Below, piece by piece: positions 8,957 through 17,887 of a stretch of 64,000 nucleotides of DNA (within the stretch, counting starts at the first letter, position 1; every line of letters begins with the position of its first letter). The DNA comes from Ruegeria sp. A3M17 (GTDB lineage Bacteria; Pseudomonadota; Alphaproteobacteria; Rhodobacterales; Rhodobacteraceae): NCBI RefSeq assembly GCF_003318255.1, contig NZ_QOCF01000031.1, positions 178,206 through 242,205 of the forward strand, given 5' to 3'. The notes under the pieces were generated by a model. That model had not been told where the DNA came from, did no database searches, and saw only the letters and a list, made by a program, of their open reading frames with translations. A program made the translations under genes and the position numbers.

Positions 8957-9871
8957 CTAAATTTTAACCGGGAAGTCCTTAAGTCGATTGATAGATGCGA
9001 TTAACTTGCGACGGATGCGATTTTTTGCTGAATCATGATGTAACCGCCGGTGACAATTTGGGCAGCAGGCTGCCGCATTTTCGATTATGTCTGGGCCGCC
9101 TTCACCGAGCGGTCTAACGTGATGCACTTCTAAGAACCCTTCGCCGTCGATACGTTTGAAGGGCGCGGGAGAGCCGCAGTTTTCACAATTACCAGCCGCT
9201 TCCTCCAGCACCCAAGCTATGACTTTCGGATCGCGAATATATCGGTCAGAGGCAGCAGTAGTTCTTGGAACCTTCTCTTGGCCCTTTGGCGGAGCCGCCT
9301 TTTTTGAGCGAATTCGATTACGTGCGCGCTCGACCCGCTCGGACAGTTCTTTCGGGTCTCCCGTGGGTTCTTCTGAAGAATCTGATTGGGCCAACATGGT
9401 AGCTATTGAGTCCGCCGACATGCTGGACGCATCAGTCCAACGCATCCGCAACCTCAGTCTCTTTGTCCGATTGCCTCCCTTTTTTGACTTTGTCTCATGC
9501 TCACCAGTGACCCGTCCAATGGCCAGTCGGAGCTCGTCGAAGTCTGACACTGTCGAGAGTTCGAGTGGCAGCGTGTAGCCTTTTGGTTGAATTTTGCGCT
9601 TTTTCTCCGGCAGCCGCATCGCATCAGAGCTGGCAACTTGAAGATCGTCCAGCACCATACCGAACTCTGCCATTCGGCGGAGATGCAATACTAAAGCTCG
9701 GGCATAGTCAGTATTTCGAGGCGGGCGCCCGCCAGTGGAGCCGCCCCGAGACTCGATGATCAAATCGAAACCGCCTCTTAAAGATTCAACAGAGTATTTG
9801 GCGTCGAGCTCGTCGCCTTTTTCATCATAAGAATTGTACATCTGCATTCGCCTTGGGTTTCCGAAAGTCAC
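8957..9871 (-). CDS. HNH endonuclease with McrA-like head domain
   Basis: A 304-residue protein. The N-terminal part (about 20-100, with 'FDLIIESRGG' and 'LPEKKRKI') resembles the head domain of ScoMcrA-type modification-dependent nucleases. The middle is a charged linker. The C-terminal HNH domain (about 215-295) has a zinc site made by C-x2-C (CENC) and C-x2-C (CPNC) and the catalytic HH pair in 'LEVHHVRPLGEGG'. Such enzymes cut modified DNA (type IV restriction). The GTG at 9871 is the longest start; the ATG at 9841, behind AAGG, may be the true one. It lies next to the restriction endonuclease remnant, so this patch looks like a former defence locus. Confidence 0.78.
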   Translation of the reverse strand: MTFGNPRRMQMYNSYDEKGDELDAKYSVESLRGGFDLIIESRGGSTGGRPPRNTDYARALVLHLRRMAEFGMVLDDLQVASSDAMRLPEKKRKIQPKGYTLPLELSTVSDFDELRLAIGRVTGEHETKSKKGGNRTKRLRLRMRWTDASSMSADSIATMLAQSDSSEEPTGDPKELSERVERARNRIRSKKAAPPKGQEKVPRTTAASDRYIRDPKVIAWVLEEAAGNCENCGSPAPFKRIDGEGFLEVHHVRPLGEGGPDIIENAAACCPNCHRRLHHDSAKNRIRRKLIASINRLKDFPVKI

Positions 9872-10369
9872 ATCGCACTTGGCGAACGTGCGCAGTCTAT
9901 ATGGTGCCGATACTTCACCACACTCTGTCGACTAGCGGCCACAGGCTTTGCCTGAGTTAAAGGACCTTTTGACGGACGTCGCGATGCAACGACAGAACGA
10001 TACTGAATGACCGGTTTGGGCCGAACCATCATGCTGCGTTTGCAGTCACCTTGGACTGGAGCAACGGCGGCTCAGTGCTCAAAGCGACTAGCATGGCTCT
10101 TCAGCTGAATAGTCGCTTCGAGATCTTGTCCATACTCTGCAAGTGTCACTATGAACGCTTTGCGGTCTACATCGGGCAGTTCAGGGTGCGGCGTACTGAA
10201 AAACATCTAAATTTGCCACCCCCCTGTCCCCCCTTTTGTCAGCCGAAATCCCTCGAAATAGGCTGAAATGACAGGGATTCTAGCATTGTCACCAAAAATG
10301 ACACACCAAGAGAGACATAGGTTCTTCAGCTAAATAATTGAAATTTATAGAATTTTTCAAGGGATTTAG
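9872..10369. other. 498-base intergenic region between HNH gene and tRNA-Arg
   Basis: It holds one possible 44-codon minus-strand frame (10072-10206), a near-palindromic GGTTTGGGCCGAACC-type element around 10014-10028, and a run of C around 10218-10235. No other gene is supported. Confidence 0.4.
10072..10206 (-). CDS. possible 44-residue protein or gene fragment
   Basis: An ATG at 10206 opens a 44-codon frame ending in TGA at 10072. The product is hydrophilic and helix-like (it contains 'PDVDRKAFIVTLAEYGQDLE'), with amino-acid use like a real protein and unlike the neighbouring shadow frames. A purine-rich stretch (GGGGGGTGG) lies about ten bases upstream of the ATG. I do not recognise it; it may be a small gene or a remnant of a larger one. 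Confidence 0.3.
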   Translation of the reverse strand: MFFSTPHPELPDVDRKAFIVTLAEYGQDLEATIQLKSHASRFEH

Positions 10370-10446
10370 TGGCGGACCGAGGAGGATTCGAACCCCCGAC
10401 CCCTTGATTCGTAGTCAAGTACTCTATCCAGCTGAGCTATCGGTCC
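10370..10446 (-). tRNA. tRNA-Arg (anticodon ACG)
   Basis: A 77-nucleotide cloverleaf with the acceptor GGACCGA pairing with TCGGTCC, discriminator G and encoded CCA. The D-arm is TAGCTCAGCTGGATAGAG, the anticodon stem CTTGA/TCAAG encloses CTACGAA (anticodon ACG), and the T-loop is GTTCGAATC. It should read CGU/CGC/CGA codons after A34 deamination. It lies 64 bases beyond the stop of the histidine kinase gene on the same strand. Confidence 0.97.
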
Positions 10447-10510
10447 GCGTTGGTGAGGCGGTATTTAGACCCGGTGTTCGGGACACGCAAGTTGATTCTT
10501 CAAAAAGTTT

Positions 10511-11893
10511 TCAAAAAGTCCCATCGCCCCGCGGAAGCCTGATTTCAAAGGTTGTCCCCTCGGGCCCGGTATGCGCCAGTATCAGGTCTCCGCCATGCCC
10601 ACGCACCAGCTCCTGCGAGATGGCAAGCCCCAGCCCAGAGCCTCCCTTACGCACCCCTCCCTGAAATGGAGTGAACAGGTTCTCACGTGCTTTGGGCGGT
10701 AATCCGGGGCCGTCATCCCTGATCTCGACGCACCAGTCGTCTTTATATTCGCAGCCGGCGATCGTGATGTTTCCCGGCTTCCCGGAGGCCACCAAGGCCT
10801 GACGCGCATTGCGCACAAGGTTCATCATGACACGGAATATCTGCTCTGGGTCTGCCCGGGCCACAAGGTCTTTGGGCACGTCGTTCACGATCTCGACGCA
10901 GGCATCCGCAACAGCCAGCTGTTCGCTGGCAACAACATCGGCGGCAACATCATGCATGTGCACCATAGTCAGTGTCGGCGCAGGTTCTTCTGCGCGTCCG
11001 AAGGCCAACGTGCTTTCGCATAACGACACCGCACGTGTGATCGAGTTCACCAGCTTGGGCGCCATACGCCGCACCAAGGGATCATCGCTGGTCTCAATCC
11101 GGTCGGTGAAGAGCTGTGCCGAAGTCAATATGTTCCGCAAATCGTGGCTGACCTTGGCCACCGCGCCGCCCAGTTGCGCCAGCCGTTCACGTTGCTTCAA
11201 GGCCTGCGTCAGCTCGGTCTGCAATTGCTGCAACGCTTCCTCGGCCTCGCGAAGTTCCGTCACTTTGGAGTTGGGCGAGATGATTCCTCGTGCGTCTTCG
11301 GGTGCCCCCGCATAGCGCTGCATATAGCCAACAACACTTTTGATCGGTTTCACCAGAACGACGCGCACGGCCAAAAACAAAAAGAACGCGGTGATGATGG
11401 AAATTACGAAGGACAGCCCCAGAATGCGCAGGCCATAGTCGGTCATCGCCATTCGCAGCGGCATGCTGTCTATGGTGACTTCAATCAGCAGACCTGCCCC
11501 TTTGACGGGTTCGCCAATTACGCGGATAACTTCGTTCTCAGTGGTGAACAATCGCGCCAGCGCGTCGCGCATCAACACCCAGGGCCCTGCGTCTCGCAGA
11601 TCGTATGTCCTGGTGATTTGTTCCGGGATGGGCGATGACAGCATAAGCTGGCGCACCTCATCGCGACGCAGCACGACGTTATAGACACCCGCGTTGGCCA
11701 GCAGTTCGGCCTCAAGGTCTTCGGCCAGCATATCGTCAGCCAACAACGCCAATGACGCGATCTGCGCGCGCTCAAGCCGGTTCAGCAGAAAGTCTTCGCG
11801 AAAGCGTGCGATCGAAGGAACAAAGATCAAAATCTCGGCCAACATCACGAAGACCGTCGTCAGGATCAGAAATCGGCCCGACAGCGAATTCAA
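10511..11893 (-). CDS. membrane sensor histidine kinase
   Basis: A 460-residue kinase with a TTG start behind AAGGGAGA. It has one N-terminal helix (about 8-28), a periplasmic sensor of about 120 residues, a second helix (about 155-180), a HAMP-like linker and coiled coil (about 180-240), a HisKA domain with phosphoacceptor H250 in SHDLRN, and a HATPase domain with N (NLVRNARQA), G1 (DDGPG) and G2 (GSGLGL) boxes. It sits 18 bases after the FAD oxidoreductase gene and is probably cotranscribed with it and the TVP38 gene. No response regulator is adjacent, so its partner is unknown. Confidence 0.92.
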   Translation of the reverse strand: MNSLSGRFLILTTVFVMLAEILIFVPSIARFREDFLLNRLERAQIASLALLADDMLAEDLEAELLANAGVYNVVLRRDEVRQLMLSSPIPEQITRTYDLRDAGPWVLMRDALARLFTTENEVIRVIGEPVKGAGLLIEVTIDSMPLRMAMTDYGLRILGLSFVISIITAFFLFLAVRVVLVKPIKSVVGYMQRYAGAPEDARGIISPNSKVTELREAEEALQQLQTELTQALKQRERLAQLGGAVAKVSHDLRNILTSAQLFTDRIETSDDPLVRRMAPKLVNSITRAVSLCESTLAFGRAEEPAPTLTMVHMHDVAADVVASEQLAVADACVEIVNDVPKDLVARADPEQIFRVMMNLVRNARQALVASGKPGNITIAGCEYKDDWCVEIRDDGPGLPPKARENLFTPFQGGVRKGGSGLGLAISQELVRGHGGDLILAHTGPEGTTFEIRLPRGDGTF

Positions 11894-11911
11894 TCTGCTC
11901 TCCCTTCTTGG

Positions 11912-13330
11912 TTAGGGCATCCAGCGCTGGACGAACCTGACCACTTGTTTAACCATCTGATTCTCAAACAGCCTTGGCGAGAAATAGGCACCCGCCACCC
12001 GTTTGTTAAGCTCTCCGATCGTCGGATAGGGCGAAACCATCGCGGCGATCTGCCCCATCTTCAGGTTATTGGCCAACGCAAGCGACCACAAGTTGATCAG
12101 TTCTCCGGCATGATGCCCCACGATTGTAGCCCCCACAGGCCGGCCCTTTACGACCATGACCTTGATGAACCCTTTGGTTTTACGCTCAGAAATTGCCCGG
12201 TCGTTATGGTGATAGTCAAAGCGCGCAATTTCGACGTTGTCACCATGGTGTTCGCGGGCCTGAGCCTCGGTCAGGCCTACCTGCGCCAATTCCGGGTCGG
12301 TGTAGGTCGCCCAAGGGATATGTGCGGTTTTTGCCTTCGAGGGTAGGCCAAACAACGCAGAACGGATGATGATCCCTGCGTGATATCCAGCGACATGAGT
12401 GAATTGAAGACCACCAGCGACGTCGCCAATGGCGTAAACTTTGCGATTCGTTGTGCGCAGCGCGTCATCGACCTTGATCCCGCTGCGGGATGGTTCAATT
12501 CCGGCAGCCTTTAGGTTCAAACGGTCCGTGTTGGCTTTTCGTCCTGCGGCCAGCAACAGATGAGACCCCGAATAGATCTCACCCGCCTCGGTCACAATTT
12601 CTATGGCCCCTTTGTTGTCGCGGATCTGGGCGACCATAGCCTCTTGATGGATATCCACGCCTTCGGCGCGCAAGCTGTCCAGAACGACCGCGGCGGCCTC
12701 GGGGTCATCCTTGCCCAGCGCCTGTAGGCCTTCGACAACCGTGACCTTACAGCCCAGTCGGACATGCGCTTGCGCCATCTCCATCCCAATCGGGCCGCCA
12801 CCGATGATCAGAAGATGTTCGGGCTTGTCGCGCAGGTCAAAGATCGTCTCGTTGGTATAGAACGGCACCTGATCCAACCCTGGAATCGGCGGCACCAACG
12901 GCGAAGAACCCGTCGCGATCACCACGCGCCGTGCTGTGATCAGGTTGTCGCCCGCCTGCACTTGGGTCGCAGAGACGAAGCTGCCGAATTCCCGGATCAC
13001 CTTCACGCCAAAGCCCTCGAACCGTTCCTGACTGTCCATCGGCTCAATCTGAGCGATAACATCGTGAACGTGGTCCTTGGCGGCGGCGTAGTCGACCTGG
13101 GGAATCACGTCAGCCACGCCCAGCGCGGTAGAATGTGCCTGACCGTAAGCGGCCTTGCCGCTTGCAATAAGGGCCTTGGACGGGACACAGCCGAAGTTGA
13201 GGCAATCGCCACCCATCTTGTGACCTTCCAGCAGGATCACATCAGCCCCCATCTGGCTGGCGCCCGCAGCGACTGACAGCCCCCCGGACCCGGCGCCAAT
13301 CACCAGGATGTCGGTTTTCAATTCTTGCAT
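11912..13330 (-). CDS. FAD-dependent disulfide oxidoreductase (mercuric reductase/LPD-like)
   Basis: A 472-residue class I flavoprotein. FAD-binding GAGSGG lies near residues 12-17, the redox pair C43/C48 in GGDCLNFGCVPSK, the NAD(P)-binding motif GGGPIG mid-protein, and a C-terminal dimerisation domain. The usual His of the dihydrolipoamide dehydrogenase H-P-x-x-x-E motif is replaced by Tyr (YPTIGE), and the C-terminal cysteine pair of true mercuric reductases is absent, so the electron acceptor is probably neither lipoamide nor Hg2+. I chose the ATG at 13330 (AAAGGACC upstream, after the TVP38 stop). A longer frame to 13414 would overlap the previous gene. Confidence 0.88.
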   Translation of the reverse strand: MQELKTDILVIGAGSGGLSVAAGASQMGADVILLEGHKMGGDCLNFGCVPSKALIASGKAAYGQAHSTALGVADVIPQVDYAAAKDHVHDVIAQIEPMDSQERFEGFGVKVIREFGSFVSATQVQAGDNLITARRVVIATGSSPLVPPIPGLDQVPFYTNETIFDLRDKPEHLLIIGGGPIGMEMAQAHVRLGCKVTVVEGLQALGKDDPEAAAVVLDSLRAEGVDIHQEAMVAQIRDNKGAIEIVTEAGEIYSGSHLLLAAGRKANTDRLNLKAAGIEPSRSGIKVDDALRTTNRKVYAIGDVAGGLQFTHVAGYHAGIIIRSALFGLPSKAKTAHIPWATYTDPELAQVGLTEAQAREHHGDNVEIARFDYHHNDRAISERKTKGFIKVMVVKGRPVGATIVGHHAGELINLWSLALANNLKMGQIAAMVSPYPTIGELNKRVAGAYFSPRLFENQMVKQVVRFVQRWMP

Positions 13331-13334
13331 GATT

Positions 13335-14066
13335 TCAGCGGTCCTTTCGGCCACGCAGGGATTTGATGACAATTGGCAGCGTGGCCAGCACACACAAGCC
13401 GATGATCGGGCCAATCACAAATGGTTCCCATAACAGCGATACATCAGGTGTTTCGCCCCGGTCGAACACCCCACCCAGCCCGACGCCGATCCATGTGTAG
13501 ACGATTCCGCCCGGGATAATGCCCAGCGCGGTGGTGATCAGGAAATTGCGGAACCTCACGCCAACCAGCGCAGGCACCAGGTTGGCCACAAAAAACGGCA
13601 CAACGGGAACAAGACGCAATAGAAACAGCACCGAGATCTCATTCTCGCGTAGCCCGTCTTTCAGCTTTTTGATCGTCCCTTCCGAGGACTCAAGCCGTTT
13701 GGTCAGGGATTCGCCCAACCCCCAGCGTGCCGCCAGAAAGATTGCAGAGGCTCCGATGGTTGCAGCAAACACGTTGAACACGGTTCCGGCGAACAGGCCG
13801 AAAAGAAACCCGCCAGTCATTGACGCCACTGCGGCACCCGGCAGCGAAAACGCGACGATGACAATGTAAATGCCAACAAAAGCTGCCGCCATCGCCCAGT
13901 AGTTGGCGTCGCGCCAGGCCAATAACGCCTCACGATTGTCGCGCAGGGTCTCAAAAGTCAGGTAGTCGCCCAGTGTAAAGAATCCCACCGCAGTAACGGC
14001 GAGAATCACCAGCAATGGAATATGCCGCGCTAACCCGTTGCGCGGTGCCTGAGTCGTTTCGCTCAT
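13335..14066 (-). CDS. TVP38/TMEM64 (DedA-like) membrane protein
   Basis: A 243-residue polytopic inner-membrane protein of the SNARE-associated Golgi/TVP38 family. It has a helix at about 14-32, a core domain (about 60-185) with the glycine-rich reentrant segment 'GAAVASMTGGFLFGLFAG' and the polar 'LLRLVPVVPFFVANLVPAL' loop, and a C-terminal helix. Family members act in lipid flipping or membrane homeostasis. It is followed four bases later by the FAD oxidoreductase, a pairing common in bacteria. Starts at 14093 and 14141 are also open; ATG 14066 gives the normal family N-terminus. Confidence 0.88.
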   Translation of the reverse strand: MSETTQAPRNGLARHIPLLVILAVTAVGFFTLGDYLTFETLRDNREALLAWRDANYWAMAAAFVGIYIVIVAFSLPGAAVASMTGGFLFGLFAGTVFNVFAATIGASAIFLAARWGLGESLTKRLESSEGTIKKLKDGLRENEISVLFLLRLVPVVPFFVANLVPALVGVRFRNFLITTALGIIPGGIVYTWIGVGLGGVFDRGETPDVSLLWEPFVIGPIIGLCVLATLPIVIKSLRGRKDR

Positions 14067-14265
14067 GAGGCTGTCCGGTTTGTTACGTTTCATTCTGACC
14101 CCAACATGCGCTGCTTGCGCCCTACGCAACAGGGGGCTCACGCTGCCTTGATGTTTTTGGTAGGGAATGTGAGGGTTTGGGGCGATAATCCCGCTGTTTT
14201 GAAACCTTTTGCCCGACCCGATTACAGAATTGTTGCAAAAGCCACGAAAACCCCCACCTTGGGGT

Positions 14266-14294
14266 TTGACTTACCCCCCACTACCCAGTAGAGG
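14266..14294 (+). promoter_or_regulatory. probable rpmH promoter
   Basis: TTGACT (14266-14271) and TAGAGG (14289-14294) are 17 bases apart, about 70 bases before rpmH, in the correct orientation. The match to the -35 box is strong, to the -10 moderate. Confidence 0.55.
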
Positions 14295-14362
14295 ACGGGC
14301 TTCGAACACCACGGGCAGGCGAATCCGCGCTGCACCCGACCGCATAGATTGGAGACGGAGCG

Positions 14363-14497
14363 ATGAAACGCACCTATCAGCCTTCGAACCTGGTTCGCAA
14401 ACGCCGCCACGGTTTCCGCGCGCGCATGGCCACTAAGGCCGGCCGCAAAATCCTGAACTCGCGCCGCGCACGCGGCCGCAAGTCGCTGAGCGCGTAA
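14363..14497 (+). CDS. rpmH: 50S ribosomal protein L34
   Basis: A 44-residue, very basic protein beginning [18 protein letters not shown], a full-length L34. It belongs to the large ribosomal subunit. The ATG follows a GGAGACGGAGCG stretch. It is first in the classic rpmH-rnpA-yidD cluster; the rnpA gene starts 47 bases later. Confidence 0.98.
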   Translation: MKRTYQPSNLVRKRRHGFRARMATKAGRKILNSRRARGRKSLSA

Positions 14498-14544
14498 ACC
14501 GCTCACCGATCAGGTTATGAACATGACGCCGCCGGAGGCCCCTC

Positions 14545-14949
14545 GTGGATGGTAAGAACCAGCCCGGGGAAACGCCCCCGGCGGCGTCCGTTTGCGCGCC
14601 TGAAACTTTGACCGTTCTCAGGAAACGATCTGATTTCCTTAAGGCAGCGCGTGCCCGCAGGCAGGGCACCTCCTCGATGATGGTGCAGGCTCGCAAACGT
14701 ACCCCGGATGAAGCAGCAGGAATTCGGGTTGGTTTTACCTGCTCCAAGAAAGTCGGCAATGCCGTTGCTCGCAACCGCGCTAAGCGCAGATTGCGCGAGG
14801 CCGCGCGGGCTGTTCTGCCCGTCAATGGCCATGACGGGTGGGATTACGTCCTGATCGGCCGGGCCGAAACCACAGCCGCGCGACCCTATGAGGCACTTCT
14901 GGACGATCTGCGCTATGCGCTTCGTAAAGTGCACAGCGGGCGGAAATGA
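14545..14949 (+). CDS. rnpA: ribonuclease P protein component
   Basis: A 134-residue basic protein that binds the RNase P RNA and helps mature tRNA 5' ends. The RNA-binding signature [13 protein letters not shown] is near residue 79, and the family motif '[15 protein letters not shown]' precedes it. The N-terminus (first ~20 residues) is longer than in many homologues. It overlaps yidD by four bases (ATGA). Confidence 0.96.
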   Translation: MDGKNQPGETPPAASVCAPETLTVLRKRSDFLKAARARRQGTSSMMVQARKRTPDEAAGIRVGFTCSKKVGNAVARNRAKRRLREAARAVLPVNGHDGWDYVLIGRAETTAARPYEALLDDLRYALRKVHSGRK

Positions 14950-15185
14950 CCCTCTTCTCTCATATCGTGGCTCTGCCTGTCAGGGCCTATCGACTGGTCT
15001 TCAGCCCCTGGGTTGGCTTCAATTGCCGATACCAGCCCACCTGCTCGGCCTATGCGCTGGAAGCACTGGAAAAGCATGGGGCCATCAAGGGAAGCTGGCT
15101 GGCGGCACGGCGGATTGGCCGATGCCATCCCTGGGGCGGCGATGGGTACGATCCCGTGCCAAGCCCCAAGGAAGACGACAGCTGA
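14946..15185 (+). CDS. yidD: membrane protein insertion efficiency factor
   Basis: A 79-residue protein of the YidD family with an N-terminal amphipathic helix and the conserved cysteine-containing core '[15 protein letters not shown]' and '[14 protein letters not shown]'. It assists YidC/Sec-dependent insertion at the inner membrane. Its start overlaps the rnpA stop; full length for the family. Confidence 0.96.
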   Translation: MTLFSHIVALPVRAYRLVFSPWVGFNCRYQPTCSAYALEALEKHGAIKGSWLAARRIGRCHPWGGDGYDPVPSPKEDDS

Positions 15186-15261
15186 TCTTTATGACCCTCC
15201 GTCAGACTTGACCCATTCGGACATGCGCTGAACACTTGGATCCGTACTGCCCGAGGTTCAG

Positions 15262-16878
15262 ATGACATCCGACGCCCGCCATTCCCTGCCGACACATGAC
15301 GTATTGAATCAGCCACCTGTGCGCTGGGATTCTAACCTCTGGTCGTCAGATCCCGCCCTGCAAAACGCCGTGCATTTCACGGGCGGTCGCGAAGCACCGC
15401 TGGCGACTTATGGTGAAACGTTGGGACGGGTGAAAACCCGCGAGCTGGGGCGTGAGGCTAATCGGCACCTCCCCGAATTGCGATTGTTCGATCAGGGCGG
15501 TAGGCGCCTGGACGAGGTACAGTTTCACCCCGCCTATCATGAGATGATGCAGATCAGCCAATCTGCAGGCTATGCGGCCTTGGCCTGGGACGGTCAGCCC
15601 GGCGGCCACACAACCCACGCCGCGATGATATATCTGGCCAGTCAGGTTGAGCCGGGCCATTGCTGCCCATTGACCATGACCTACGCGGCAATCCCGGCTC
15701 TTGCCGCAAATGAACAGATCGCCTCGGTCTGGCAGCCAAAGCTCATGGCGCGCAGCTATGATCCGACGACGAAACCGGTCGAACAAAAGCCCAGCGCCAC
15801 TCTGGGCATGGCAATGACCGAAAAACAGGGCGGTTCGGACGTGCGCCCCAATACCACCATCGCCACCCGGGACGGAGAGCACTGGCGTCTGCGCGGGCAT
15901 AAATGGTTCTGCTCGGCCCCCATGTCGGACGGATTTCTGACCCTTGCGCAAGCGCCGGGCGGGCTGACCTGTTTCCTCGTCCCCCGCTGGCTGGACGGTG
16001 AACGCAACGCCATTCACCTGATGCGACTAAAAGACAAGCTGGGGAACAAATCCAACGCTTCGTCCGAAATCGAATATCACGATGCCTTGGCTTATCAATT
16101 AGGCGACGAAGGCGCAGGTGTTCGGACAATTATCGAGATGGTCCATCACACCCGGCTGGACACGGCCGTGGCCCCGGCAGGCCTGATGCGCGCAGCACTC
16201 ACCGAGGCGCATCATTGGGTCACTCACCGCAGCGCCTTTCAGCGCCGGTTGATTGATCAGCCCTTGATGCGCGCTGTGCTGGCTGATCTCGTGTTGGATT
16301 GGGAAGGTGCCCTGACTTTGGGTATGCGCGTCGCGCAGGCGTTCGACAGCCAATCGCCCGAGGATAGGGCCTTTGCCCGCATCAGTGTCGCCTTGGCCAA
16401 GTTCCTGAACAACAAGCGGTGCCTGATGGTTGTGGTCGAAGCGATGGAGGTACTGGGCGGCATGGGCTATGTCGAAGACACGCCCCTGCCCCTACTTTAT
16501 CGCGAAGCGCCCCTGAACGGCATTTGGGAAGGGTCGGGAAACGTGATCTGCCTCGATATTCTACGCACCCTGTCCCGCGATACACTGGCCGCTGAGGTCC
16601 TGCAGGCTGAACTGGATTCGGCCGCGGGCAGCGACCGAGGTTACGACGCGGCCTTAAAAGCACATCGCGAACGGTGGCCCGGAATTCCCCCGGAAGGCGA
16701 GGCGCGTTGGTTTGCTGAGAACACAGCACACTTGCTGACAGCCTCTCAACTGCTGCGCCATGCGCCCGCCGCTGTTGCCGACGGGTTCATTGCAATGCGC
16801 CTGTCCGGCAACTGCGGCCGCATCCCCGGATCCGTGTCCGGGCTGGATACGGACGCCTTGCTGGCGCGCCTGGGCTGA
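15262..16878 (+). CDS. acyl-CoA dehydrogenase, AidB-like
   Basis: A 538-residue flavoprotein of the AidB branch of acyl-CoA dehydrogenases. It has the N-terminal AidB domain, FAD-contact motif 'GMAMTEKQGGSDVRPNTT', 'WFCSAPMSDGFL', and the C-terminal helical core with 'EAMEVLGGMGYVED' and 'IWEGSGNVICLD'. AidB proteins are linked to the adaptive response to alkylating agents and bind DNA; this protein shares the domain layout and length. It stands between yidD and ttcA with its own gap of 76 bases upstream. Confidence 0.88.
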   Translation: MTSDARHSLPTHDVLNQPPVRWDSNLWSSDPALQNAVHFTGGREAPLATYGETLGRVKTRELGREANRHLPELRLFDQGGRRLDEVQFHPAYHEMMQISQSAGYAALAWDGQPGGHTTHAAMIYLASQVEPGHCCPLTMTYAAIPALAANEQIASVWQPKLMARSYDPTTKPVEQKPSATLGMAMTEKQGGSDVRPNTTIATRDGEHWRLRGHKWFCSAPMSDGFLTLAQAPGGLTCFLVPRWLDGERNAIHLMRLKDKLGNKSNASSEIEYHDALAYQLGDEGAGVRTIIEMVHHTRLDTAVAPAGLMRAALTEAHHWVTHRSAFQRRLIDQPLMRAVLADLVLDWEGALTLGMRVAQAFDSQSPEDRAFARISVALAKFLNNKRCLMVVVEAMEVLGGMGYVEDTPLPLLYREAPLNGIWEGSGNVICLDILRTLSRDTLAAEVLQAELDSAAGSDRGYDAALKAHRERWPGIPPEGEARWFAENTAHLLTASQLLRHAPAAVADGFIAMRLSGNCGRIPGSVSGLDTDALLARLG

Positions 16879-16922
16879 CCCGGCCCCTTGTCCGGTTGCC
16901 TCAACTGCTGTAGGGGCTGCGC

Positions 16923-17816
16923 ATGTTTGACGAAGCTGACGATATCCACCCGCTCTTTGCTGGCGCGCCCTCGACCACCGAGTTCAAAAAGCTACGCAAA
17001 CGCATCGTTCGCCAGACCCGAGAAGCCATCGAGCAGTACGGGATGGTGAACGCTTCCGCGCATGACAAGGACGGCAAACCACCCCGCTGGCTGGTCTGTC
17101 TTTCGGGCGGCAAGGACAGCTATACCCTGCTGGCGATTCTGTACGAACTGAAATGGCGCGGTCTGCTGCCCGTTGATTTGCTGGCTTGCAATCTGGATCA
17201 GGGTCAACCCGGATTTCCGGCCACCGTCCTGCCCGAGTTTCTGGAACGCATGGGTGTTCCGCATCGCATCGAGTATCAGGACACCTACTCCATAGTCATG
17301 GACAAGGTTCCACAAGGCCGTACCTTTTGCGCCCTGTGCTCGCGCCTGCGTCGAGGCAACCTGTACCGCATTGCGCGGGAAGAGGGATGCTCGGCCGTCG
17401 TACTAGGCCATCACCGCGACGATATCCTCGAGACGTTCTTCATGAACCTGTTCCACGGCGGGCGTTTGGCCACCATGCCGCCCAAGCTGGTGAACGAAGA
17501 AGGCGATTTGTTCGTCTTCCGCCCCCTCGCCCATGTTGCTGAGGCCGATTGCGAGAAATTCGCGACCTCGATGAATTATCCGATTATCCCCTGCGACCTC
17601 TGCGGCAGTCAGGATGGGTTGCAACGTCAGCAGGTCAAACAGATTTTGGACCAGTGGGAAAAGAACAGCCCCGGACGCCGTCAAGTGATGTTCCGGGCCC
17701 TGACAAACGCGCGTCCGTCGCATCTTTTGGACCCAAAATTGTTTGATTTTCAAAATCTTGCGCTCAAACCGAATAAAAATGACGAAAATTCGGACAAAAT
17801 TCCTCAGCTCCGTTAA
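16923..17816 (+). CDS. ttcA: tRNA 2-thiocytidine biosynthesis protein TtcA
   Basis: A 297-residue cytoplasmic ATP-pyrophosphatase that thiolates C32 of tRNAs. The PP-loop SGGKDS is at residues 61-66. The iron-sulfur cluster cysteines are C136/C139 (CALC) and C224 (CDLC). '[16 protein letters not shown]' is the usual family motif. The C-terminal tail (after about 280) is low-complexity and Asn/Lys-rich. Length fits the family. Confidence 0.95.
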   Translation: MFDEADDIHPLFAGAPSTTEFKKLRKRIVRQTREAIEQYGMVNASAHDKDGKPPRWLVCLSGGKDSYTLLAILYELKWRGLLPVDLLACNLDQGQPGFPATVLPEFLERMGVPHRIEYQDTYSIVMDKVPQGRTFCALCSRLRRGNLYRIAREEGCSAVVLGHHRDDILETFFMNLFHGGRLATMPPKLVNEEGDLFVFRPLAHVAEADCEKFATSMNYPIIPCDLCGSQDGLQRQQVKQILDQWEKNSPGRRQVMFRALTNARPSHLLDPKLFDFQNLALKPNKNDENSDKIPQLR

Positions 17817-17887
17817 CGAGTGACTCAGATTGGTTTCCTAGGGTCGACCTGAGCGTTTCAAACGCAAGGTAGAGGCTCGAAGATCCG

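Noticed and set aside
10051..10266. Plus-strand 71-codon frame
   Set aside because: Antisense to the more protein-like 44-codon minus frame, with a proline/cysteine-rich tail typical of chance frames.
11912..13414. Annotation as dihydrolipoamide dehydrogenase or mercuric reductase
   Set aside because: The catalytic His of the first and the C-terminal cysteines of the second are absent; only the general family name is safe.
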